This document shows, one piece after another, positions 1 to 7,891 of a DNA stretch of 64,000 nucleotides. The notes beneath the pieces were generated by a model. The model saw only the letters and a list, made by a program, of their open reading frames with translations, made no database searches and was not told where the DNA came from. Positions within the stretch are counted from its first letter, which is position 1. Each line of letters starts with the position of its first letter. A program made the position numbers and the translations under genes. Origin of the DNA: Streptomyces violaceoruber (GTDB taxonomy: Bacteria; Actinomycetota; Actinomycetes; Streptomycetales; Streptomycetaceae); the NCBI RefSeq assembly GCF_033406955.1, contig NZ_CP137734.1, positions 1,674,001-1,738,000 of the forward strand. The letters run 5' to 3'.

Positions 1-1343
1 AGCCGGTCCTGGTGGATGCCCGCGTTGGTGCCGCCCCGGACGTAGTAGACCTGGCCCGCCTTGGCGACGGAACCGAGACTCTCGCCCGGCACGCCGATGG
101 CGAGGAACGGCTCACCGGCGGCGGTGGTACCGGCCGCGAGGGCCTGCCCCATCAGGTCGCCGGTCTCCGACGCGGAGGCGCCGATGGTCCCGTTTCCGGC
201 CCCCTGCTCGAAGTGGGTGGCCTTGGTCGCCGAGGTGCCGAGACCGCCCCGGCCACCGTGCAGGACGTCGACCATGCCCGCGTCGACGGCCTCGCCGAGG
301 TTCTCGCGCGGGGTGCCGACCGCGAGGTCGCTGCACCCGTCCTCGTCGTAGTCGACGACGGCCAGCGTCGTGCCGAACTGGTCGTTGCCCTCGGAGCCGC
401 CCGGGACCCAGTCGAGGTCCTGGGTGATCTCGGCGGTGCCCTTGCCCCCGCCGTAGACGACCCTGACCAGGCCCGCCTTGGCGTGTGTGTCGACGTCGGC
501 CATCGGGTCGGCGACGGCGACGTCCTCGACGCCGTCGCAGTTGAAGTCGGTGATCCGGTTGGCGCCGGTCTTGGACGCCACCCAGGAGCCGAGGTCGTCG
601 ACGCGGGCGACGATGCCGCCGGTGCGCGTCTCGGCGGCGTCGATGCCGTAGCAACCGCCCTGGTAGGAGCGGCTGCTCAGGGCGGCGAGCTGCTGGGTGC
701 CGTTCACAGTGCGCACCAGCGGGCCGCCGGTGTCGCCCATGCACGCGGCCGCGCCGTCCTTGCCGGTCACCGTCGCGGTGGTGGCGTCCGGCGCGTCCAC
801 CGAGAAGACGCCGGTGTGCAGGTTCAGCGGCGCCCACTCGGACGCGCTGCGGCCGTACCCGGCGAGCGTCAGCTCCTCGGCGGCGGTGGGGGCGGCGGTG
901 GCCAGGGCGAGCGGGGTGACATTGGTGACCGGGCGGTTCAGCCGGGCCAGGACCACGTCACGGTCGGTGCGCGGCACCAGCTCCACGACCTTGCGGACGG
1001 CGCCCCCCGAACCGGTGAGGTCGGCCCGGCCGATGGTCGCGGTGGTGGCCAGGGCGGGCTTGCCCGGGGGCACGGCGAGGCTCTCGGCGGGGTTGTCGGC
1101 GAAGCAACTGGCGGCGGTCAGCAGCCACTCGGTGTCGACCAGGACGCCGGAGCAGCCGCGGTCGTGGTCGCCGATCACCAGCTGCGCGGTGTAGGCGTGC
1201 GTGGTGTCGGAGTCGGCGGCGGCGGGGCCGGTGACGGCGACGGCCGGTGACGCCGTCATGAGCGCGGAGCCCGCGGTCAGGGAGATCGCGAGTGTGGCGA
1301 AGCGTATGGATCGGGGGTGGCCCCCGGGTCTTGTGCGGTGCAC
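1..1343 (-). CDS. Secreted trypsin-fold protein with FG-GAP repeats, degenerate catalytic triad (3' end outside window)
   Basis: The GTG at 1343 is preceded by GAGAGG with a 6-nt spacer. Residues 1-36 look like a Sec signal ending around ASPAVA. Residues 50-250 follow the S1 trypsin fold: WLLTAASCF where the catalytic-His motif (TAAHC) is expected, DVVLARL for the Asp motif, and CMGDTGGPL for the Ser motif (GDSGGP). The His is Ser (about residue 79) and the nucleophile Ser is Thr (about 205); the Asp (about 129) is kept. From about residue 264 at least three integrin-like FG-GAP/calcium-loop repeats follow (for example DYDEDGCSDLAVG). The frame is open to base 1, so the C-terminus lies outside. 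Streptomyces has many trypsin/FG-GAP proteins; this one is probably not a normal protease and may be a binding protein. A strong hairpin separates it from the gene upstream. Confidence 0.85.
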   Translation of the reverse strand, partial: MHRTRPGGHPRSIRFATLAISLTAGSALMTASPAVAVTGPAAADSDTTHAYTAQLVIGDHDRGCSGVLVDTEWLLTAASCFADNPAESLAVPPGKPALATTATIGRADLTGSGGAVRKVVELVPRTDRDVVLARLNRPVTNVTPLALATAAPTAAEELTLAGYGRSASEWAPLNLHTGVFSVDAPDATTATVTGKDGAAACMGDTGGPLVRTVNGTQQLAALSSRSYQGGCYGIDAAETRTGGIVARVDDLGSWVASKTGANRITDFNCDGVEDVAVADPMADVDTHAKAGLVRVVYGGGKGTAEITQDLDWVPGGSEGNDQFGTTLAVVDYDEDGCSDLAVGTPRENLGEAVDAGMVDVLHGGRGGLGTSATKATHFEQGAGNGTIGASASETGDLMGQALAAGTTAAGEPFLAIGVPGESLGSVAKAGQVYYVRGGTNAGIHQDR

Positions 1344-1412
1344 GAACAGCCTCTCAAGAGGGGACCACCGGACATGTACAAGGTGTGAACGACGACCGGC
1401 GTCCCGTTTCGA

Positions 1413-1452
1413 GCCGAGACCTCATGAGCGTGGGCGCTCATGAGGTCTCGGC
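1413..1452 (-). terminator. Perfect 18-bp hairpin, probable terminator of the ALF-repeat gene
   Basis: Bases 1413-1430 and 1435-1452 are perfect inverted repeats around a 4-nt loop (TGGG). The hairpin lies 38 nt past the stop of the minus-strand ALF gene and 70 nt before the start of the next minus-strand gene. No T-run follows, as is common in Streptomyces. Confidence 0.75.
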
Positions 1453-1490
1453 GATTACGCGGGTTTCATGGAGAAGAGTGTTCCGGCTGC

Positions 1491-4400
1491 CTAGAAGATG
1501 GAGTTCCAGCCGTCGGAGATCGCGCCCCCGATGTCCCCTGCCACGTCGCCGACCGTGTCCCACGACGTCGTGCCGAAGGTGATCGCCGATCCCACGAGTT
1601 CGTGGCCGATCCGCGAGGCGGTCACGGCCCCGCTCTTGAGGCCCTGGGACGCGTCCTCGAGGATCTGGGACACTCCCTTGATGTCGATCTTCCTCAGGTA
1701 CGGGATCTGCTTGGCGAACTTGAGGCCGCCGCACATGGCGCCGACGGCGAGTCCGCCGACCGACTGGAGGAACGCCTCCGGGCCGTCGGTGAATCCGGTG
1801 ATGACCGCCGAGCCGATGCCCGTGACCCAGGAGATGGTTCCGGCCACGCCGGCGATCGCCTCACCGGCGGGCGGCGGAATGAGGAGGGAGAACGCGGCCA
1901 CGGTTCCGGAGACACCGCTGATGACGTTGAGGACCTGGGCGGTCTTCTGCCAGCCCGAAGCGCCGTCGTCCGAACCGTCACCGCGGGCCGAGTTGACGAC
2001 GTCGTTGTCGGCGTTGTCGGCCGGGTCGACGCCGCTCTCCTTGCGCGCCTTCGCGCGCTCGGCGGCGGCGCGTGCGGCGGCGGCGTCCTCCTGCCTCTTC
2101 TTCTCCGTGTAGATCTGGCGGGCCTCGGAGGCCGCCTTGGCGGCAGCCTGCTTGTCCTGCTCGGCCTCGAGGGCGGACTGGGCGGCGGCGTTGGCCGACG
2201 CCTGAGCCTGGGCGGAGTACTGTGCCGCGGCGGAGGCGGAGGCCGTCGCCTGGTTCGCGGAATAGTTCGCCTGCCGTGCCATGCGGCGTGCGGAAACGGC
2301 CGCGTTCTTCGCCTTGTTGGCCGACGCCTGCGCGTCTCGCGCGGACTGTTCGGCGTCGTCCGCGTGCGTGTCGGCCTCGGTGGCGTAGGTGTTGGCCTTG
2401 TCGGCCGAAGCCTTCGCCTTGTTCGCCCACATTTCTGCGTCGTCGGCGGCGTTGCGCGCCTCGGCCGCGGCCTTGGATGCCTCGTAGGCGTCCTTCTGCG
2501 CGTCCTGGGCGATCTTCGCGGCCCGGGCGATGGTCGAGCGGATGGCCGCGATGTGCGCGGCGTTGTCGTAGTCGAGCTGGGCGGCGCTGTGCTGCACCGT
2601 GGTGATGAAGTCGCGGCGCATCCACGAGGTTCCCTCGAGGGCCACCTGGGCTGCCGCGGCGGTGTAGGGACCCGCGGTGTTGAGGATGGTGAGGATGGTG
2701 GCCCGGTCGTCCAGGGCGGCCTTGTCGGGGAGGGCCCTGAAGAACGCGTGCAGTGCCGAGGGGGAGCCGTCGTCCAGGGCTGCCTGCGCCGCGTCCTTGA
2801 CGGCCTTGCCGGGGTTGTCGCCCAGGATCCGGAGGATGTCGACCCGCCTGTCCAGGGCGGCGGCTTCGTGGATCCCGGTGGTCAGGAAGTTCCGTACGGA
2901 CTGCGGGTCGCTGTTCTCGATCGCGTCCGCGGCGGCGTTGGCGACGGCCTCGGTGGAGACGTTTGCCACGGCGAGGGCCGTTTCGCTGTCGTCCTGGCGC
3001 TGAGCGATCTGCCGGTCGGTGGAGACCCAGGTGAGGACGTCCTCGTCCTCTCCCGCCAGGGCGTACTCGGCGGCGGCCCGGGACCAGGTGCCGATGGTGG
3101 TGGAGATCAGGTTCACCGCGGCCTTGCGGCCGTTGGCCAGGGCCGAAGCGGTGTCCCCGGAGGCGTACGCCGCCTCGGCCCGGCTGATGAAGTCCTTGGT
3201 CTGGGCGTCCAGCCGGTCGGCCTCCGTCGCTGCGTTGCGGGCCGCTTCCCGGTCCTCGGCCTCGGCGGCCGCCATCTCCCGGGCCTCGGCCAGGGACTGC
3301 TCCGTGTCGTGCGCCAGCTTCTCGGCCTCCGCCTCGCGCGCGGCCGCCTCGACGGCCCTGGCGTCGTCGACCGCCTTCGCCGCCAACTCGGCGGCCGCGA
3401 CCGAATCAGCGGCCCAGGCCTTCGCCTTGTTGGCGTAGTCGTCCGCCTCGCCGGCGGCATCCGCGGCCGCGTCCGCCGCATCGGCCGCCTTCTCGGCGTG
3501 GGCGGCGGCCGAGTCGGCCGCCTTCCGGGCGGCGGCCGCCGCGCTCGCCGCCGTGTTCGCCAACGACTGGGCCCGGTTCGCGGCCTTGGTGGCACGCGCC
3601 GCCTGGGCGTCGGCCTCGGCGGCGGCCGCCCTGGCCACGGCGGCTTCCGACTGGGCCGCGCCCGAGGCCTGGGCCGCCACCGCGGCCTGCTGGGCCGCCG
3701 CCGCGGAGTCCCGTGCCGTGGCGGCAGCCGAGATGCCGGCCGCAGCCGCCGCCTGAGTGGCGGTCTGCGCGGCGGCCAGGGCCTGCGCCGCCTTACGGGC
3801 CTTGGCGGCCGCGTTGCGCGCTCCTTCGGCGGCCAGCCGGGCGGCCTTCGTCTTGGAGGCGTCCCGCGCCGCGGCGACGGCTGCCGAGTAGGCGAGGGAG
3901 GCGGCCCGTCCGGCCGTGGCCGCCGCCTGGGCGGCTGCGGTGGCGGCGAACGCGGACCGACGAGCGGCGTTGTGCGCCGCCGAGGAGGCCTGAACGGCGG
4001 TGCGAGCGGCGGAGGCCGCGCCCTTGGCCGCGTTGGCGGCCTTGCGCGCCGCGGCGGCCGACTTGGCGACGTCCTCACGGGCCGCTTCCGCCTCGGCGGC
4101 GGCTGTCAGCGCCGCTTCCTTCGCCTTGGCCGCCGCCTCCTTGGCCTTGTCCGAGGCGGCGACCGCGCGGTCGGACGTGATCTGCGCCCGCTTGCCCTCG
4201 CGTTCGACGATCGCCACCAGTTGGTCGACGGTGGCGGTCTCCTCGTCCCGGGCCCGCGCGATGTACTGGCCGATGGCAAGGAACCAGTGGATCGCCGAGG
4301 GGGTGCCCTCGTCCAGGGCGCGCTGGGCGTACTTCGCCACCTCCGGGGAGGCGTTGGCGAGGATGGTGAACACCTCGACCCGCTCGTCGGTGTTCCGCGC

Positions 4401-4961
4401 GGTGAACTGCGTGTCGAGCAGAAAGACCGAGAGGGCGTCGCTGGTTCCGTCGCTGAGCGCCGTCTGAGCGGCGTTCTTGAGCCCTCTTCCGGCGCTGTTC
4501 TGGATACTCAGCGTGTTGAAGCGCAGGTCCTGGAGCTCGGCGGTCTTGAACCCGCCGTCCAGAAAGGCGGCGACGGCCTCCTCGCCGGCCTCCAGTGCCG
4601 CCGCGGAGGCCGTGGCCATGCCCCGGCCGGAGAGGGCCATGGCGCCGAGAACGGTCCGGCGATTGTCCTCGGCGGTCGCCTTCGCCAGACCCTCGGCCAG
4701 GAAGCCGTCGATGTCCGTCGCGGAACCGGCGAGGGCCCGGGCTCCCGTCAACTTGACCGTGGGGCCGCCGACCTTCCAGGCGGTGACGGCCTTGGCGCGA
4801 GCGGTGTCGGGCAGTTCGGGAAGCTTCGGCAGGTCACCCACGGACGAGGCGCCGACGGCGGCGAGAGCGCGGGACGGGGCGGCGAGAGGGATCGAGGTCG
4901 CCGCGGTGGCGGCGCCGAGCACGGTGAGGACGCGACGTCTGCTCCAGTAAGTGGTGTCCAT
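1491..4961 (-). CDS. ALF-repeat, alanine-rich coiled-coil protein with Tat-type signal
   Basis: Predicted 1156 residues. The ATG at 4961 has GAGGGG 6 nt upstream. The frame stays open to 5387, but that part has low-GC, non-coding character. The N-terminus (SRRRVLTVLG then a hydrophobic stretch ending SRALA) fits a twin-arginine signal. Residues about 100-245 hold ALF-type repeats (motifs such as ALSDGTSDALSVFL and ALDEGTPSAIHWFL). A very Ala/Lys/Glu-rich heptad region of about 430 residues follows, then a second ALF block (for example ALDDGSPSALHAFF), a second coiled coil of about 220 residues, and a C-terminal part of about 150 residues with Gly-rich hydrophobic stretches around a PPP turn. 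ALF repeats are of unknown function. I infer an exported fibrous protein; the C-terminus could insert in or contact a membrane. The gene is divergent from 5538-6080. Confidence 0.85.
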   Translation of the reverse strand: MDTTYWSRRRVLTVLGAATAATSIPLAAPSRALAAVGASSVGDLPKLPELPDTARAKAVTAWKVGGPTVKLTGARALAGSATDIDGFLAEGLAKATAEDNRRTVLGAMALSGRGMATASAAALEAGEEAVAAFLDGGFKTAELQDLRFNTLSIQNSAGRGLKNAAQTALSDGTSDALSVFLLDTQFTARNTDERVEVFTILANASPEVAKYAQRALDEGTPSAIHWFLAIGQYIARARDEETATVDQLVAIVEREGKRAQITSDRAVAASDKAKEAAAKAKEAALTAAAEAEAAREDVAKSAAAARKAANAAKGAASAARTAVQASSAAHNAARRSAFAATAAAQAAATAGRAASLAYSAAVAAARDASKTKAARLAAEGARNAAAKARKAAQALAAAQTATQAAAAAGISAAATARDSAAAAQQAAVAAQASGAAQSEAAVARAAAAEADAQAARATKAANRAQSLANTAASAAAAARKAADSAAAHAEKAADAADAAADAAGEADDYANKAKAWAADSVAAAELAAKAVDDARAVEAAAREAEAEKLAHDTEQSLAEAREMAAAEAEDREAARNAATEADRLDAQTKDFISRAEAAYASGDTASALANGRKAAVNLISTTIGTWSRAAAEYALAGEDEDVLTWVSTDRQIAQRQDDSETALAVANVSTEAVANAAADAIENSDPQSVRNFLTTGIHEAAALDRRVDILRILGDNPGKAVKDAAQAALDDGSPSALHAFFRALPDKAALDDRATILTILNTAGPYTAAAAQVALEGTSWMRRDFITTVQHSAAQLDYDNAAHIAAIRSTIARAAKIAQDAQKDAYEASKAAAEARNAADDAEMWANKAKASADKANTYATEADTHADDAEQSARDAQASANKAKNAAVSARRMARQANYSANQATASASAAAQYSAQAQASANAAAQSALEAEQDKQAAAKAASEARQIYTEKKRQEDAAAARAAAERAKARKESGVDPADNADNDVVNSARGDGSDDGASGWQKTAQVLNVISGVSGTVAAFSLLIPPPAGEAIAGVAGTISWVTGIGSAVITGFTDGPEAFLQSVGGLAVGAMCGGLKFAKQIPYLRKIDIKGVSQILEDASQGLKSGAVTASRIGHELVGSAITFGTTSWDTVGDVAGDIGGAISDGWNSIF

Positions 4962-5537
4962 GAAATCCCCTCGATTTGGAGCCCGGTCCACGACGCGGGG
5001 CGGCGGGCGACCGCTGGGCGTGCCGACTGGGCATGTTTCTGTCCGGACCGGTGCGCTCAGAAAGGAAGCGACGCGCACGTATGAATGACATCCGGAAGAA
5101 ACGTAGAAGAGCAGGCGTGTAGTTGACCAGAAGTTGATCGGGTTCGATCCGTGACAAGGATCACGATTGAACAGCTGGCCGAGTTTGCATTCAACAATGC
5201 AAACCGGAATCATTCCTTCGCATATCTCGTTTTGCAGGAACCGGCTTCGAACGACGCGTTTCAGCCCCGGCGCGTCCGGTCGACGACACATACGGGAGCT
5301 TGACCACGTACGTTCTGTGAGGGCATATGAGGCTTTATCCACGACGGGGATCAACAACGCGTCAGCGAACAAAAGGGGCGACATCACACCAAGTGACTCC
5401 CACCCCCGCCCGTCGAGCCCGTGGCTGAATTTTGACTACCGGCTGCGGTGGACAAAGCTCAAATGGTGGGCTTCAATGGGCCCGCCAATGGATCTTCGTA
5501 TGGATAGCCAGCTAAATGGGCTGCTGGGGGAGTGGTG
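4962..5537. other. 576-bp divergent intergenic region, less GC-rich than its surroundings
   Basis: This lies between the ALF gene (minus) and the small secreted protein (plus). No ORF here has codon usage like its neighbours. It contains the 5183-5204 inverted repeat and TTGAC-like hexamers at 5432-5437 (plus strand) and around 5123 (TTGACC), but no convincing -10 partner. It probably carries promoters for both genes. Confidence 0.6.
5183..5204. promoter_or_regulatory. 8-bp inverted repeat GTTTGCAT-N6-ATGCAAAC
   Basis: The arms 5183-5190 and 5197-5204 match perfectly around TCAACA. It sits mid-way in the divergent region, unusually AT-rich for this genome. It may be an operator for either gene; no regulator is identified. 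Confidence 0.4.
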
Positions 5538-6080
5538 ATGAGCACAACCAGTGTGAACGGGTCGCGTTCGAAGCGGAGAGTGCTCTTGCGGCGAGCCCTG
5601 CCCGTCTGCGTGGCGGCCGGAGTTGCCTCAATCGTGGTCTTCGGCTCGGGTAGCTCGCCGGACGCGGCGGCTCGAACCGCCGTGCCGGCCGCCGACGAGG
5701 CCCCGGGTTACGCGGTCGAGGACTTCAATTACCCGCAGGCCGACCAGATCTTCGCGGAGAAGGGTATCCGGCTCAAGCGGGGCGACGGCCACATCGTGCT
5801 GGCCGACTGCAAGAGCGGAACCAATCAGCTCGAAGTCTGGTCCTACGAGTCGGTCGAAGCGATCTGCTTCAACGTCTCCGGAAAATCCGGGTGGCTGACA
5901 CTGGAAATCCCCTCCGTTTTCGGCATCCGGGGCAACGACTTCAACACTCAGGTCGACATGACCACCGAGGGCGAAGAGAAGAGCTTCGACGTCGAGAAGA
6001 ACCTCTGGACGGCTGTCGGGCAAACCGCGGACGAAGAGGGACGCGATTTCGCGCTGCTCGAGATCAGGACGTCCAAGTAG
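5538..6080 (+). CDS. Small secreted protein of unknown function
   Basis: 180 residues. I chose the ATG at 5538, which has GGGGGAG about 6 nt upstream; two in-frame GTG codons at 5532 and 5535 are alternatives. The N-terminus is Arg/Lys-rich (SKRRVLLRR) followed by a hydrophobic stretch (residues about 20-38) and SSPDAAA, so a Sec signal is likely. The mature part of about 135 residues has two cysteines (LADCKSGT and EAICFNV) that could form a disulphide. Motifs such as NYPQADQIFAEKGIRLKRGD look like a compact beta-rich domain. I do not recognise the family. It is divergent from the ALF-repeat gene and may be co-regulated with it. Confidence 0.75.
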   Translation: MSTTSVNGSRSKRRVLLRRALPVCVAAGVASIVVFGSGSSPDAAARTAVPAADEAPGYAVEDFNYPQADQIFAEKGIRLKRGDGHIVLADCKSGTNQLEVWSYESVEAICFNVSGKSGWLTLEIPSVFGIRGNDFNTQVDMTTEGEEKSFDVEKNLWTAVGQTADEEGRDFALLEIRTSK

Positions 6081-6111
6081 AGACCTGCAATCAGCATCGT
6101 CGGCCCCTCCC

Positions 6112-6141
6112 CCGGCCGGTGCGCCTCGCCGCACCGGCCGG
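6112..6141. terminator. 12-bp GC hairpin between convergent genes
   Basis: Bases 6112-6123 and 6130-6141 are perfect complements around a 6-nt loop. The hairpin lies 31 nt past the stop of the plus-strand gene and 125 nt beyond the stop of the minus-strand synthetase, so it can act for both. Confidence 0.65.
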
Positions 6142-6265
6142 CGTGTTGCGGGCAACCCCTTATTCCGACCCCGGATGGGAATTCAGGGTCCTCTTCGCCG
6201 CGGCCGATACCGGTGCCGAAAGCGATGGATCAAGCTGATTCCGAAACAGTCGGTGGCCTTTTCCG

Positions 6266-7891
6266 TCAGGGGCGCGTTCCGTACCGCTCCCGCAACTCCA
6301 CCTTGCGCACCTTCCCCGAGACGGTCATCGGGAAGGAGTCGAGGAGCTGGAGGCGGCTGGGCACCTTGTAGTGGGCGAGCTGCCCGGCGCAGTAGGCGCG
6401 CAGTTCCTCCAGGGTGAGCGGGTCGGCGGCGTCGCGCACGACGACGCAGGCCAGGACCTCCTCGCCGTAGCGTTCGTGCGGGACGCCGACGACCTGGACG
6501 TCCGCGATCTTCGGGTGGGCGTACAGGAACTCCTCGACCTCGCGCGGGTAGATGTTCTCGCCGCCCCGGATGATCATGTCCTTGATGCGGCCGACGATCT
6601 CGACGTATCCGTCCTCGCGCATCACCGCGAGGTCCCCGGTGTGCATCCAGCGGCCCGGGTCGATGGCCTCGGCGGTCTTCCCGGGCTCCTCCCAGTAGCC
6701 GAGCATCACGCTGTAGCCGCGGGTGCGCAGTTCGCCCGCCTCGCCGCGCGGCAGGGTCACGCCGGTGACCGGGTCGACGACCTTGACCTCGATGTGCGGC
6801 AGGACGCGGCCGACGGTGCCGGTGCGGTGTTCGAGGTCGTCGTCCATGCGGGTCTGCAGGGAGACCGGGGAGGTCTCGGTCATGCCGTAGCAGATGGAGA
6901 CCTGCTCCATGTGCATCTCGGCGACCACCCGCTTCATCACCTCCACCGGGCAGGGCGAGCCCGCCATGATGCCGGTGCGCAGGGAGGTGAGGTCGTAGGA
7001 GGCGAAGTCCGGCAGGTTCAGCTCCGCGATGAACATGGTCGGGACGCCGTACAGGGACGTGCACCGCTCCCGCTGCACCGCCTCCAGCGTGGCCGCCGGC
7101 TCGGAGGACGGGGCGGGGATGACGATGCAGGCGCCGTGGGAGGTGGCACCCAGATTCCCCATCACCATGCCAAAGCAGTGATAAAAGGGCACCGGCAGAC
7201 AGACCCGGTCCTGCTCCGTGTAGCCGACCGTGCGGCCCACCCAGTAGCCGTTGTTGAGGATGTTGTGGTGGGAGAGGGTGGCGCCCTTGGGGAAGCCGGT
7301 GGTGCCGGAGGTGTACTGGATGTTGACCGGGTCGTCGCAGCTCAGTTCGGCGGCCAGGGCGTCGACCCGGTCCTGCTCCACCGCGGCGGCGCCCGCGGTG
7401 AGCGCGTCCCAGGACGGGTCGCCGATGTAGACGGTCTCGCGCAGCGCGGGGCAGCGGCCGCGGACCTGCTCCACGATCGCCCGGTAGTCGCTGCTCTTGT
7501 GGGCGAGGGAGGCGACCAGCAGGCTGATGCCGGACTGCTGGAGGACGTACTCCAACTCGTGAGCCCGGTACGCCGGGTTGACGTTCACCATGATGACGCC
7601 GATGCGGGCGGTGGCGTACTGGACGAGGACCCACTCGGGGCAGTTGACCGCCCAGATGCCGACCCGGTCGCCCCTGGTGACGCCCTTCGCGAGCAGCCCC
7701 CGGGCCAGCTCGTCGACGGCGGCGCCGAACTCGGCGTAGGTCCAGCGCCGTCCGGACGGGACATCGACGAGGGCCTCGCGGTCCGGGTGGGCGGCGATCG
7801 CGCGGCCGAGGTTGGCGCCGACGGTGTCGCCGAGCAGCGGGGTGGTGCTGGTGCCGTGCGCGTACGACGGCTGGGGCGCGGGTGCGGTCAC
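6266..7891 (-). CDS. AMP-binding fatty acyl-CoA synthetase (FadD-like)
   Basis: 541 residues, a normal length for an ANL-superfamily acyl-CoA synthetase. It activates a carboxylic acid as acyl-AMP and transfers it to CoA. The P-loop YTSGTTGFPKGAT, the A5-like motif YGMTETSP, the A7 motif MHTGDLAVM, the hinge GRIKDMIIRGGENIYP and the A10 lysine in PMTVSGKVRK are all present, so it should be active. The GTG at 7891 overlaps the stop of the upstream synthetase as GTGA, so the two are translationally coupled. Substrate chain length cannot be told from sequence; medium/long-chain or branched-chain acids are typical of this subfamily. Confidence 0.92.
   Translation of the reverse strand: MTAPAPQPSYAHGTSTTPLLGDTVGANLGRAIAAHPDREALVDVPSGRRWTYAEFGAAVDELARGLLAKGVTRGDRVGIWAVNCPEWVLVQYATARIGVIMVNVNPAYRAHELEYVLQQSGISLLVASLAHKSSDYRAIVEQVRGRCPALRETVYIGDPSWDALTAGAAAVEQDRVDALAAELSCDDPVNIQYTSGTTGFPKGATLSHHNILNNGYWVGRTVGYTEQDRVCLPVPFYHCFGMVMGNLGATSHGACIVIPAPSSEPAATLEAVQRERCTSLYGVPTMFIAELNLPDFASYDLTSLRTGIMAGSPCPVEVMKRVVAEMHMEQVSICYGMTETSPVSLQTRMDDDLEHRTGTVGRVLPHIEVKVVDPVTGVTLPRGEAGELRTRGYSVMLGYWEEPGKTAEAIDPGRWMHTGDLAVMREDGYVEIVGRIKDMIIRGGENIYPREVEEFLYAHPKIADVQVVGVPHERYGEEVLACVVVRDAADPLTLEELRAYCAGQLAHYKVPSRLQLLDSFPMTVSGKVRKVELRERYGTRP

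Noticed and set aside
1440..5084. Very long plus-strand frame opposite the ALF-repeat gene
   Set aside because: Mirror of an Ala/Lys/Glu-rich gene; Gly/Arg-rich with no motifs, as expected for antisense of high-GC coding DNA.
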